Positions 1 through 12,579 of a DNA stretch of 64,000 nucleotides are shown here, piece after piece. Location: contig OZ024721.1 in assembly GCA_964016875.1 (NCBI GenBank), forward strand, positions 37,800,823 through 37,864,822. The letters run 5' to 3'. Source of the DNA: Fallopia convolvulus (lineage: Eukaryota; Streptophyta; Magnoliopsida; Caryophyllales; Polygonaceae). Positions within the stretch are counted from its first letter, which is position 1. The number at the start of each line of letters is the position of its first letter. The notes beneath the pieces were generated by a model that was not told the DNA's origin, did no database searches, and saw only the letters and a program-made list of their open reading frames with translations. Both the position numbers and the translations under genes were made by a program.

Positions 1-2363
1 ATTATTATTACAAAGATTGTAGTCATGGAGTATAGTTGACATTAGATATTGATGGTTATAAAAGAATAATATTGATAATAGTTATATTACTAAAGTCATC
101 ATTTAAGGAAAAATAATAGTATAATATAACCCTAAGTGTAAGGCTACTACAAAATAGGAACTTTATTAGTATTTTTGTATAATAGTGAATATAAAGTAAA
201 CTAGGTTGGTTTATGATATTAGTTATAATAGATTATGAAGACGCTAGAATACTTACGACATACTATAATAATAAAATTGTAAAGAAATGTTACAAAAGTA
301 TAATTGTTTCAAAACTAGTAGTTATGAACTATAGTTTTACTTTAGATATTGATTTTTTTTATGGAAGAATAACATTATTAATAATTATGTTATTAAAGTC
401 ACCATAGGAGAAGAATATTAATTTGTTAATCACTAAAGTGTAGAGAATTATTACAAAACATAATGTGAAAAGAACTATAGGAACAAAATAAATAAGATTA
501 ATTGAATATATGTTAAATTTAGGAAGTTACCTTATAAGGAAAAATAGAAAGTCTTAATTATGGAAACTTCCAAGAAAAGTAGATTATAAGTTTATGAGCC
601 TTATTTTTAGGTGAACTATAGAATTAAATAAAAGTCTACTAAAGGTATATTATTAATAAAATATTCTTGAGGAGGGATATATCGCTTCAAGATCCTTAAG
701 GAATTTAAAAGTAGTATTTTTAAACTAAGACTAGTACATAGAAAGGTTCAAGTGAATTTCTTATAATTCAAGGAAGACTTATAGTTTATAAAAAAAATAC
801 TTCTAGGCAAAGTATAGTATTTTATGAAATTTTACTTGCTTACTTATATTAAAGAAATAGAGAATAAAGTTAAAAGAGATTATTTTAAGTAAGGGTTTAT
901 GAAATATTAAGGATATTACAAAACCAAAATAATAATGAAGGAACATTATTATTTTAAATCATCTTCTAAATTATTACCATAATAATTTAGATTTCCGCTT
1001 CTCTTATAAAAGTATTATAAGAGAAAATCCAAGTTAAGAGGAACTCATATTTATAAGCCGTTCGTAAATCCCGTGTCTTTAGGTAGGGATCCGCGTTCGA
1101 AGTTGCAAACCGCATCATCCGTCAAGAATCAATAGTATACGTTGTAAGCCAAGGCAAGTGGAATTTCCCCTTGTGACCTTTTACTTTTCGCCTCCGTGAA
1201 AATTCTCGTTGTGGGAACAACTTGTATGCCTAAATAAAAATGAACCTAGGAAATATCGATTGCTAGAAATGACGACTATTGTTAGCATAGTGTACTTTAT
1301 ATTACTTTGATAGGATTACTTATGCTAGTGTGGTTGTTATCTTGTTTGTTTACGATCTCGCTCAGAGATCAATGTCGAACGAACTAGTGAGAGGAGTGGA
1401 ATAGCCAACGCCTCTATATAACCTTACTAAGGCGTACGTCCATACGACTTTCGGGATCATGATCTCCATCCGCTCCGATTGCAAGGAGGGATTGTGCGCA
1501 CTCTAGCTAAGTGCCGGGGAATTGAAGTTCTCCCACGGGTGGCTCGGATTATCCGTGTCCCACCACTCTCTATTAAAAATCATAAGCAAAGTCAAATATC
1601 TTTCGTCACTATATAAGATAAGTGCGTATGCACATTTAAGATACCAAAACCGGACCGGTCTCAAATGATCGATCCGGCTCTCGGTCCGTTCAGGGCGCGA
1701 GAGGTTTTTACTTGTATGACTTAATAAACGTTCCCAACATACTTTCGAAATCCTTAAGAAGTCTACAATCTAGTAGCTCTTCTATCGCTTTGCGAGTTAT
1801 CTTCGTCTAAGATATACTCTTCTTTGAACCATTAAAGCTCCACATAAACAAGCCTTATCGTATAGCCCCTTCGTAAAACACAACCCTAATATCTCTTTCG
1901 ATAATACTTGAATTACCGAAATACCCTCGGGAAGTTCCATTCCCGCTTGCTTAGTCTCTTAGACTAATTCTTCTTTTCCGCATGTTTGCCTGGCATTCTA
2001 TCGCCCCTCGCGAATTATGTCAGAACCCAGGAACCATACCAAGGCGTAAGGCGAAGTGAAGTGAAGGAAGGTCAAGAATCATCAAGATGTATTTATCATT
2101 CCCTTTTGATTTTAATATCGCTTTGTTTTATGAACAAGATACCTTTGTTATATGTTTTCGAAGACTTCATGTTTGAAGACAAATGTAAGACGCTTTGTAA
2201 GAACCAAGTCTCCTTCAGGAGCACCCTTTTCTATTTTAAGAATTATGTTTATTTCCGCATTTATTTATGTTCTATATCATTCTAACAGCCTTGGGTGACT
2301 TTGGACGGAAAAGTCTGAGGCCACTGGCGGTAATACCTAGTGTTGTAAAATAGGGGTGTTACA
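1..2363 (+). mobile_element. 3' portion of a long LTR (same family as 59902-63717), cut by the window edge
   Basis: From roughly 200 bp on, this sequence runs parallel to about 61490-63717, with long near-identical blocks such as the stretch around 1420-1560 matching 62760-62940. It ends in GGGGTGTTACA at 2363, the same end as the downstream LTR. The sequence that follows (TTGTTCCCC...) is not a primer-binding site, so this is a 3' LTR or a solo LTR rather than a 5' LTR. It lacks about 200 bp present at 61620-61860 of the other copy. An internal imperfect duplication is visible (about 1-160 resembles about 310-470). No protein is encoded; open frames here are chance. Assignment to Ty3/gypsy is inferred from the TGTAAYA...TGTTACA termini only. 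Confidence 0.8.
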
Positions 2364-2880
2364 TTGTTCCCCATATTTCTTTCTTAGAAAACCATGTCCT
2401 TTAGGTTGGCAAAGACCTTTGGCTACATATTCTTTGTGTATTCTCAAAACTCTCAATAGGCTTGCATAATCCTAGATCAAAAGTAATATTAGTCTCAACA
2501 ATTTCAACTTCATCCATTTCAGCATAATTCAAATTAGCTTCCAATTCAACATTTGTAAGTAAGATTTGCATTAGAAGCTTGTGGTGGTTGCTCAACACTG
2601 TGCGAATCAGTTGAAATTTTTGGCCTTTTTGGAAAATATCTCTCCATTTAAATCAACAAACCAACCTATCAATTTCAACAAATAGCAATAACTCTTATAA
2701 TTTTTTAATTCTTAATATAACAATATCCAACCTTATTCTAAATAAATATGAAACAACAACAAGTCAAATATATCCTTGCATAACCCCTTTCTAGAGAGAG
2801 AGGTTTTGCCTTCTCTCTAGAAAGGTTTTGGGGTTTTTTAAATTGAAACACAAAAAAATAAGAATTCAGACAAAAAGCAC
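2364..2880. other. LTR flank with a short unrecognised open frame
   Basis: Follows the LTR end. A minus-strand frame at 2401-2598 (65 codons) has a plausible but unrecognised composition with acidic and hydrophobic residues. It may be an exon relic but no domain can be named. A hairpin is formed by the stretch around 2793-2827, where the TCTAGAGAGA-type block and its complement flank a short loop. Nothing else is seen. Confidence 0.25.
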
Positions 2881-4140
2881 AGATCTAAGACTCTCAACTC
2901 CAGAATCAAAGATAGTAGAAAGAAATTTTCAGAACCTTCTCTTACAATCTCAATCATCAATCTCTTATAGTCGAGAAGGCTGAGATTGATCTGGTTTTTC
3001 TCTTAACCCTTTGCTGAGAAAGCTGGATTGAGGATGTTTGCATTTGCCTGCTTTAAACTTGTGAATTTCTTTTTATGTGAAACTTGTTGGATAAAAGGGA
3101 ATTGTTGTTTTTGTAGCTATATAGATAATCTTGTTGGGAGTTTGTTTGCCAAAATCTTGTTCTTACTCAGATTTCAGCCAATTTTTAGCAAACCATTTTT
3201 AATTTTTAGATAAATTGATCTGATTTGGTCCTAATTGAAATAGAAACCAAAGGTCTATATGATATAGACACATCTCGTTGTAAAATAATGTGAAATGTGA
3301 TGAGTTTCAGTTTCAAATTGAAGAAAAAGATTTGTGTTATTCGGCTGTGAACCACGACTATTTCATGGGTTAGTTTTTCGACCGCTCTCTTTTGCCCTCC
3401 TCGCAGGATTTGTTCACTTCGATTTGTGACATCGATTAATTTCCGATGTTGAGGTTTTCTTCTTCGCTTATCCTTTCGGGATTGTTGCGATGTTTGGTGC
3501 CTTGTTGGGCTTTGAGATTTGGGAGCCTTAGTGTCATGGTTCCAGAATTTCTTCATGTGCCTACGTGGTTGGTTTTCTTCCTCGACAACCTTGAGAATTT
3601 CTCCTTCTGTCTTATTGATCCAGAGCCTCCTCTTTTTTCTAGACCTACGTGACTTTTTCTCGTACAATCTTTGGTGCCTTGTTGGGCTTTTTCTGGTTTT
3701 TGTTATGTTTTGGTTTTTTTTTTGGGTTGGGTTGTTTTTTGTGTGGGTCTTTGGCCCTTTTCAGTTCTTTGGATTATTTTTTGGTGGTTGTGTTGACAGG
3801 CTAACTTCCAGTTTGGCGTATGTACCTCACCGAGATTGGAAACCGAGTTTGGACTTGGATTGCTAGGCATGGTCCTGGTGGTTTAGCGGCTTCTGATGGT
3901 TCTTCATTTAGTTGAAGACTCGTCATCGGTCCTTTGCACATCCCTCTAGATCGTTCAGGGTTGACCTCCAGTCCTACGACGCTTTGACTTCTAGCGTGTT
4001 TCTCTCCTGCTTCAATTCTTATTGCGTTTTCCTTTCTTCGGTTGTTGTATCTTACCTTACTTGTGGTTGCGTGTTTCGTTTGTTGCTTACTGAGCTCTCG
4101 GCTGCTATCTCTTGATAGCCTCTCGGGCTATCAGGTTTGT
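2880..4140 (+). other. Unrecognised T-rich region, possibly a retroelement 3' end or gene relic
   Basis: Plus-strand frames at 3446-3652, 3519-3866 and 3912-4115 overlap with no conserved motif, and the minus-strand frame 3206-3667 is simply lysine/arginine-rich. The segment ends with a hairpin, TGATAGCC-TCTC-GGGCTATCA, at about 4113-4132. T-rich composition with a terminal hairpin is compatible with a plant LINE 3' region, but this is inference. No gene is called. Confidence 0.2.
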
Positions 4141-4149
4141 GTGGTACCC

Positions 4150-4428
4150 CGAATCTTTACCTACTAAAAAAAACATTCAACAAATTTTGAATTAAAAAAG
4201 CTCAATAATTACTAAAGAGTTAATTAATTAATAAAATATTACCTCTAACTCCACCAAATTTAAAAACCCTAAGTAGCCAATGACCAATTGCTCAAAAACT
4301 CTCGTCGAGTAGCGAGTCGCCATCGCGGTCGCGGCCTCGCCCAGTCGTCGTGACGACATCGGCGGTGGTCGGCTACTTAGCTCATGCCTCAAGCCAAGGA
4401 GGGGTTAGGGGCTTTTTGTCGCGTGAAT
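4150..4428. mobile_element. Relic related to the hAT element at 8037-9208
   Basis: About 130 bp from 4171 (AACATTCAAC... through TTAATTAATTAATAAAATATTACCTC and the CTCCACCAAAT block) is clearly similar to 8640-8770 inside the hAT element, in the same orientation. A GC-rich tail follows. No terminal inverted repeats remain, so this is a fragment. It forms the left flank of the nested insertion complex. Confidence 0.45.
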
Positions 4429-4443
4429 GAAGGGCGGAATGAA
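4429..4443 (+). repeat. 15-bp direct repeat flanking the foldback element, left copy
   Basis: GAAGGGCGGAATGAA occurs here and, identically, at 10008-10022. It brackets the foldback element and everything nested within it, so it is most simply a target-site duplication. Confidence 0.7.
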
Positions 4444-4638
4444 TTTTTTTTGGGAAATTCCTTTTGGTGCCCCTAAGTTTTTGCCTTTTCCTTTTGATGC
4501 CCAAGAAACAAACTTATTCCTTTTGGTACCCCTAAGGTTTTGGCTTTTCCCGTTGACGCCCCTCTCCGGTTCAAATTAGCCAATATCAAGCTTACCATTA
4601 TGTTCATCACCCTTAAATTAGTAGGATTGGACTATTAA

Positions 4639-7134
4639 TGTAATATTCGGGGTCGTTTTTCTTTTCCGTCGGAACAATGAGCTTCTTGTTTGGCAAGCAA
4701 TAGAGTTCTCGTTTTGCCAGCAACTCGTAAGATAAATTAATTAAGTACGATAACTAAACACCTATACTTATTTTAGGAAAATTAAGCCTTTAACCATTTA
4801 CCTCCTTAAACGTAATTTTGTTATCAAAATAAATTATGCTTATCAAAATTAACAAATTTTCTATCTTTAACCATATCTTTCTATCTCTCTTGATCCGATC
4901 TCGGATCCTTATAACCGAAGACAGTATAAACCAATTCATCCCCTATTCCCCTTCGTGTCAACCGCAATTCATTCCCCTGTTCTCCTTCGTGTTTGTCCCT
5001 ACAATCTTATCGGTCTCCTCGCCGCTTAGCTCATTTGTAAGCCACTCCGCCCCTTTCTCCGATGAACTTCTTTCCGTCCTTTCTCTCTTATGCGCGAATT
5101 CATAGTAAGATTTCTGCAGAGGTTGTCCAGCGATAGGAGCCCGAGCGTCGTCGAACCCCGCCGAGTCCAGAAACGAGGCTTGGTCCATCCGGTAACCATG
5201 AAACTCTCCACCTAGTTCTTATTTCTTTCGGAGCATGTCGTGGTTGAATCAACTCGGGAGTGGTCATTAGGGAATGGACCGGTGAGGCGTTAGACTAGCC
5301 GAGTCGCCATTAACGGTCGGGGCCTCGGAGGGCGAGATCCGTCGATCGGGGGCAAGGGTCTGTAGGAGCTGTCGTTGGGGGCGGTGAGATGGGTTAGTTT
5401 GGTAGTGAACGGGGCTGCAAGCACCACTCGTCCCCGTGCTCATTCGATGCCCCCGTCATGGGGTAGTGTCGTCGGGGCGTCGAACGGAACCAGGGATGAG
5501 GGTCGAGGGGGTTGAGGAAGAAGGTGAGGGGCGAAGCTACCTGGAACGTCGGCGGGGCCCGAACGGAAGCGGCAATTGCTGCTCATCGTGGTGCTTCTTC
5601 CCTGCCGCCGGTTGCTGGTTGGAGCACAGCGAGGCACCAAACAGAGGCCTCCTCGGCCTCCTTGTGCGAAGAAGAAGAGGTTGAAGAAAGGGGGTGGGAC
5701 CCGCAAGGTCTGGTCAAAATCCCTTGTTTGGTCAAACGGATCAATAAGGGAAACGGGCTGGGGAGAGTGGGCCAATTCTGCCTATTGGGCTGGATTGTTT
5801 TTTTTTTAATTTTATTTAATTTGGGTTGGGTTGTTTTAGTGGGCTAACTTATGAGATAAGTGTAAAAAAAATGAATAAGGGGTTGGATTAGCACATATTA
5901 ATATTTATTAATTAGAAATTCTTTAATAAAAGTCGGTGGTTTAAGAGAATTAGAAGTGGCTTGGGTTAGTTTAGTTCGGCTCGTACTTGAGTTAATCTTT
6001 TCCTTTATAACTCTTTAGGAAATCGTTTTCGCTTGAGGTCATAATTCCGTCATCTTTGAGGATCCTTCACTTCGAGGTAAGTCATTTTTCGACTTGCTCG
6101 GTTCTTCTCTACCTTGTTAGATTGCGTATCGATATTGTAGGGCGGCTTTTGGGAACTAGTCCCGAATGCCTTTATAAACTGTTTTGAACTTCTCGTGTTG
6201 TTGTGTGTGTAAAATGGTTTTGAATGTGTTTTATCGGAAGGATATTTTTGGAACGTTTTCTCTGTGTTGGTACCGTTTCCGACACGGCCCATCGTAGCTG
6301 GCGTTGAGGAAGAGTTGGCTACGTTGACCCGTGTGACTGGGAAACCGTGCCTCTTCAAAACGAAAATTATTATCTGTGTGTTTTTGGCAAGTGCTCCAGT
6401 GGAGGCTTAGCCAGGGGTTTAGAAGGGAGATTGTGAAGTGGAGTGAGAGGGCCTGCCTCTGCACTCGGCGCGGTGATGAGCGCCTTGGAAGTCGGATTGT
6501 GGAAAAGGAGGAATTGCTTTGTTATGAGATTGTGATTGTGAATGCATATGTGGTTCTGTGTGACTGATTATAACTAATTTAGGTATTGGCCTTTAGAGTT
6601 ATGGTTGCGATTGTGGATTTGTATGTTGACTTTAGAAATGTTTTTAAACGTTCTGCAATTTCCGTATTCTCTCTAACTTGATAGATTAGAAGCTGACCCT
6701 TCGGGGAATATTTTTCAGTTCCAGGTATGAACCAGGGAGCCGTGCAGGAACCGAGGCCAGATGGCGGGCTGGAGCGGTAAAGAGCGCGTGTCATAGTGGG
6801 ATGGGTTTTACGCTAGTTTAGTTATGGTAGTTAGGGTGTTAATTTTATTATTGTTAAAATGAAGTTAGTATTATGTTTTACTTAATATTATTATTTTGTT
6901 TTGTTTGATGAGTTCAATATTAGTAAGTGTTGTGTCGGATTTGAGTTTATATTTTTCGGGAACGCATGCATGACTATGTTTTCTAAGTTTGACTAAATAA
7001 AAGGTTGGATGTTTTATTAAGTTTTCTCGTCGTGCCCGCGTTGCAAGATCCTAAAGTGTAGTTGTCAACCTATTTAATAGTACCTAGTAAGGTCTATTTC
7101 TAAGTAGCGTCCCGTCGGAAGTCGGGGTGTTACA
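4639..7134 (+). repeat. 5' LTR (2496 bp)
   Basis: Begins TGTAATATTC and ends GGTGTTACA, immediately followed by a primer-binding site. The 3' segment 6474-7134 is repeated at 7785-8036 plus 9209-9614. A GC-rich block occupies about 5100-5750. A possible TATA box, TATAAA, lies at 4925-4930. It contains the empty target site GTTCCAGG (6718-6725) into which the hAT element inserted in the sister LTR. Confidence 0.85.
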
Positions 7135-7137
7135 AAT

Positions 7138-7149
7138 TGGTATCAGAGC
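7138..7149 (+). promoter_or_regulatory. Primer-binding site (initiator tRNA-Met type)
   Basis: TGGTATCAGAGC starts 3 bp after the 5' LTR end (7134). It is the standard complement of the 3' end of plant initiator methionine tRNA, used to prime minus-strand cDNA. The same 12-mer recurs at 63722-63733. Confidence 0.85.
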
Positions 7150-7784
7150 CAGGTTGACAACAGGGCACATGGAATTGACCAACAAAGAGTACCCGAGGTC
7201 CAACTTAAAACCAAAACCGGCCGGTGTTTTCAAAATGTTTTTACTGGGGTAGTCATGTTGCATATAAGTGGTAGGTGACACGTCGCGACTCCGCCCCATC
7301 AGCCGAAGGACCTTCGGTAGTTTAGTACTATTAACAGTCTAATTCTAAGTGAATGTTTGACAAAAGCTAATCCCATTCATAGTGTTAGAATATTTAAGGA
7401 AGTGTGAGGATGCAACAAGAGTAGGAATAAAGTGTTGGGTTATATGTTCTTTAAGAGCTTCGTAATATTGGTCATCGAGTAGTTGAATCTAGTGCAAGAG
7501 GAAGACAGAAATGGTCGAAATAGAAGAGAGTGGAGCAAGTTGGAGAAAATCTAACAAAAGCATATAAGTTATTGGATTAGAAGTGGTCGAACTTCAACTT
7601 GGAATGTCGGTTGAAGAAAGGATGTTGCTCATTTTAGGAAGAGCAAAACATCCGACTTAAGAAGATTAGCATAGAGTTCAAAATGGAGGACAAAAGAGAA
7701 TGTAGTTATTCACAATTGATCTCACATATTTGGAGCAATGATAAGGAAGTGAGTTATACGATAAGGCCAAGGAGATGACACGGC
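7150..7784 (+). other. Non-coding internal remnant of the LTR retrotransposon
   Basis: Purine-rich leader-like sequence with no gag, protease, reverse transcriptase or integrase frame. The 3' junction at about 7785 passes directly into the middle of the LTR sequence (equivalent to position 6474), so one deletion removed the coding region, the polypurine tract and the first 1.8 kb of the 3' LTR. Confidence 0.6.
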
Positions 7785-8028
7785 TGATGAACGCCTTGGA
7801 AGTCGTATTGTGGAAAAGGAGGAATTGCTTTGTTATGAGATTGTGATTATGAATGCATATGTGGTTCTGTGTGACTGATTATAACTAATTTAGGTATTGG
7901 CCTTTAGAGTTATGGTTGCGATTGTGGATTTGTATGCTGACTTTAGAAATGTTTTTAAACGTTTTGCAATTTCCATATTCTCTCTAACTTGATAGATTAG
8001 AAGCTGACCCTTCGGGGAATATTTTTCA

Positions 8029-8036
8029 GTTCCAGG
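8029..8036 (+). repeat. 8-bp TSD of the hAT element, left copy
   Basis: GTTCCAGG here is repeated at 9209-9216. The homologous uninterrupted site in the 5' LTR (6718-6725) has it once. This confirms the insertion and the hAT-type 8-bp duplication. Confidence 0.92.
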
Positions 8037-9208
<1,172 letters not shown>

Positions 9209-10007
9209 GTTCCAGGTATGAACCAGGGAGCCGTGCAGGAACCGAGGCCAGATGGCGGGCCGGAGCGGTAAAGAGCGCGTGTCATAGTGGGATGGGTTTT
9301 ACGCTAGTTTAATTATGATAGTTAGGGTGTTAATTTTATTATTGTTAAAATGAAGTTAGTATTATGTTTTACTTAATATTATTATTGATGAGTTCAATAT
9401 TAGTAAGTGTTGTGTCGGATTTGAGTTTATATTTTTCGGGAACGCATGCATGACTATGTTTTCTAAGTTTGACTAAATAAAAGGTTGGATGTTTTATTAA
9501 GTTTTCTCGTCGTGCCCGCGTTGCAAGATCCTAAAGTGTAGTTGTCAACCTATTTAATAGTACCTAGTAAGGTCTATTTCTAAGTAGCGTCCCGTCGGAA
9601 GTCGGGGTGTTACAATTAAAACATCAAAATTCATAACCAAACTACATCAATTTGAATTTTTAAACAATAAAAAAATCTTTTTCGTCTTTGGTAACTTTAC
9701 CAAGGGCCCAATTGCCGTTTTTGTTTCTGTGTTAAACAACCCCTTAAAATAGAGGATTGTTTAAAAATTCAAATTGATGTAGTTTGATTATGAATTTAAA
9801 TGTTTTAAGAGTTGAATCCTACTAATTTAAGGGTGATGAACATAAAGCTAAGCTTGAAATTAGCTAATTTGAATCGGAGAGGGGCATCAACGGGAAAAGC
9901 CAAAGCCTCAAGGGTACCAAGAGGAATAAGTTTTTTTCTTGGACACCAAAAGGAAAAGGCAAAACCTTAAAGGCAGCAAAAAGAATTTCCTTTTTTTTTT
10001 TATCAGA

Positions 10008-10022
10008 GAAGGGCGGAATGAA
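10008..10022 (+). repeat. 15-bp direct repeat flanking the foldback element, right copy
   Basis: Identical to 4429-4443 (GAAGGGCGGAATGAA). Confidence 0.7.
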
Positions 10023-10178
10023 ATTGCTCTCACTTGAAATGAGTTTTGATTTGGGACTTTTCTTTGTTCATGTTTTAAAAATAAAAAATAAAAATTGAGG
10101 GGGCCATTTAAATGAAATGATGTGTTTTAAATGAGGTAGCCATTTTTATACCCTAGAATTTTGCAAGAAAAAAAAAAA

Positions 10179-10210
10179 CTAGCCAAATCAAGCCCGTCCG
10201 TTGGACGGGG
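10179..10210 (-). mobile_element. Helitron-like 3' terminus, minus strand (second family)
   Basis: Read on the minus strand: a stem CCCGTCC/GGACGGG (10193-10199 with 10203-10209, loop of 3), ten nucleotides, then CTAG at 10182-10179 followed by T. Helitrons end in CTRR after a short hairpin and insert between A and T, which fits. The hairpin differs from the CCCGGGC family at 12580, 23536 and 26856. The element would extend to the right; its TC 5' end was not found. Confidence 0.5.
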
Positions 10211-11347
10211 CAAAATTTATATTTTAATATTTAAAATGCATAGATGTTTGTAAACATGTACAAAAATAATACAAATCACAATAAAAAATAATTAATTTAA
10301 TAAAAATCATTGAAATTTGAACTTTAAAAAAATTATTTTGTGCAAACCTAATTACCATCCACCAAAAACCTTCATGTCTTGCATTCTCACATTTACTCTC
10401 CCCCATCTCAATTCGTGTTTCGATTCGATCAATCTTTCTTGCAATCTGAGGGTTGTCTTCTATTTTTCGCTTTATAGTGGATGAAATTGTGATGCATTCA
10501 TACAAAAATAAGACGTATATAGTGAGCAAGAAAAAGGTATAAATTAAATTATTTATTATGTTTTGTTAGCTATAATGCCAATAGTTGTGTTAGAAGTTGT
10601 GTTTTGTATCTAATATAAAAGGTTCTTAATTTAATGTGTAATATCAAATGTTGATGTTTTATTATTGTTATTTGTAATATCAAAGGTTGCAAAATGAACT
10701 ATTTTAAATTAGGATAGACAATTATTGCACAAATCCTCCAACTTTAAATAAAAGGATTTTAAATATTTCAAGGCATCAATAAAAAAATATTTATTTGGTT
10801 TTGATGATATATAACTTCACATGTTGTAAGATTATAACTTTAGTGATTTGGATTAGTCTAGTAATGCTTTCAAAATTTTACCATTAAGATTCACGATAGA
10901 GGTATAATAAATCTATTTAGTTTTTTTTTATGAATGATTTAGTCTATTATATATATCCTTATTGTATCATTTGACATTCTCTTAATATCCATCCATTTAA
11001 AATTGAATTTGATCCTTTAGCAAGTGTAGGCTAAATAAAAAGAGATTTATCTAAAATTTTAAATGCACTCTTATATCTAATAAGTAATAACACTATATTA
11101 AATTAAAAAATATATAGCAAAGTCATTTTGCTTGTTTGAAAGAATTTGGATCATCTTGTAACAATATGTAATCAAATAGATTGGTGTATACTTATCAAAA
11201 TCATATATTAGTTAACACATTAATTTACATTGTTTTATGTGTTTTTCAATACAACTTAGCTCCTATGTTTAATAAAAACTATAATTTTTTTTATAAATTA
11301 ATTATACCAAAATGTTTTAACTGTTTGAAAAAAATATGAGTCACCTT

Positions 11348-11894
11348 ATAACTACATATAATCAAATGAATTGATGTATAATTAATTAATTATCAAAATC
11401 ATACATCATTTTTCTTACACTTATGTGCAACAACTGTCAGCATAATAAAATTCTTATAAATCATTCAGATACTTTTAATATCAAATCTAAATGAATTTAG
11501 ACCTTTGTATGTGTTTTTTTGATTGTGGTAAAAAAGTTAACCGAAGTGATTATTTGAAGACTCGAACCTTAAACCTCCAATATAATTGTCAAAGTTTCAA
11601 CCATTGAGCCAAAATTTCATATAACTACATATAATCAAATGGATTGATGTATAATTAATTAATTATCAAAATCATACATCATTTTTCATACACTTATGTA
11701 CAACGACTATTAGCATAATAAAATTCTTATATATCATTCACATACTTTTAATATCAAATTTAAATTGAATTCAGACTTTTGTATGGAGTTTTTTTTATTG
11801 TGGTAAAAAAGTTATTCAAAGTGATATTTGAAGACTCGAACCTTAAACCTCCAATACAATTGTCAAAACTTCAACCATTAAGCCAAAATTTCAT
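11348..11894 (-). repeat. Tandem duplication of a 273-bp unit with a tRNA-like (SINE) head
   Basis: Copies 11348-11620 and 11621-11894 align along their whole length with moderate divergence. Each contains, on the minus strand, an A-box-like TGGCTCAATGGT (11611-11600) or TGGCTTAATGGT (11885-11874). About 31 bp further comes a B box, GGTTCGAGTC (11568-11559; 11842-11833). That spacing is tRNA-like, so a Pol III SINE head is likely. A partial third copy of the non-tRNA part is at about 11150-11215. The sequence cannot fold as a functional tRNA. Confidence 0.6.
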
Positions 11895-12294
11895 ATTGAC
11901 ATATAATAAAATCATCATAATATGAGTGAGATGTGTTTCATAAATTTAATACATTCACCTAGTACATAACATTTTAATGTTATAAATTTAAAAAATAAAA
12001 ATTAAGGTTAATCTAAAACAAATTTTTTTATTATATAATAGTGTAATATTGTAATTGACTTACATAATGGTGCCTAAAATATAATATAATAAAGATTAAA
12101 ATAGTAAAAGTACTTCAATTAAATAAAATATATGCAACAAAATAACAATTACCAAGAAAGGATGATAATATATATAGTATATAACTATAATTAAGCCTTA
12201 AAACTAAATGTGAATAAAAGGATCTACCCTATTATTTAATAGTATATTGAAACTGTATATGGTACATACGACATACTGTATCAAAGATTAAAAA

Positions 12295-12390
12295 CTAAGT
12301 GTGTGTTATCCACCCAAAAATATATATCAAGATTTGAACCATGATCTATAGGTAGTTTAAAAGATTCTTTACCACTAAACTATATATGTA
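12295..12390 (-). repeat. tRNA-like SINE head
   Basis: On the minus strand, TAGTTTAGTGGT (12382-12371) is followed 30 bp later by GGTTCAAATC (12340-12331), the spacing of Pol III A and B boxes. Flanks are AT-rich with no clear poly(A) tail or duplication. Distinct in sequence from the units at 11348-11894. Confidence 0.5.
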
Positions 12391-12579
12391 GAATTATTTT
12401 ATTTATTTAAAATGATAAGTATTCATAAAAATAAATATTATGTGTAATAAATATGACAATGAATGTGATTATGTACATAAATTTATCTATTTAGTACAAA
12501 TTATATTAAATTGGAAAAAATAATTAGAAATTATCATTAAGTGCATTAAATGTGGCATGTACACAAAATTATATATGGA

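Larger units (their letters stand above)
10211..12579. other. AT-rich, gene-free, with SINE-like units
   Basis: No coding sequence is seen. It may be the body of the Helitron ending at 10179. It contains the tandem tRNA-headed units (11348-11894) and a third tRNA-like head (about 12295-12390), listed separately. Confidence 0.4.

Noticed and set aside
3206..3667. Minus-strand Lys/Arg-rich protein of 153 codons
   Set aside because: Low complexity, no motif, and plus-strand frames overlap it; best explained by the T/C-rich plus strand.
4113..4132. Hairpin as a bacterial-type terminator
   Set aside because: Plant nuclear context; no gene ends there. It is only a local palindrome.
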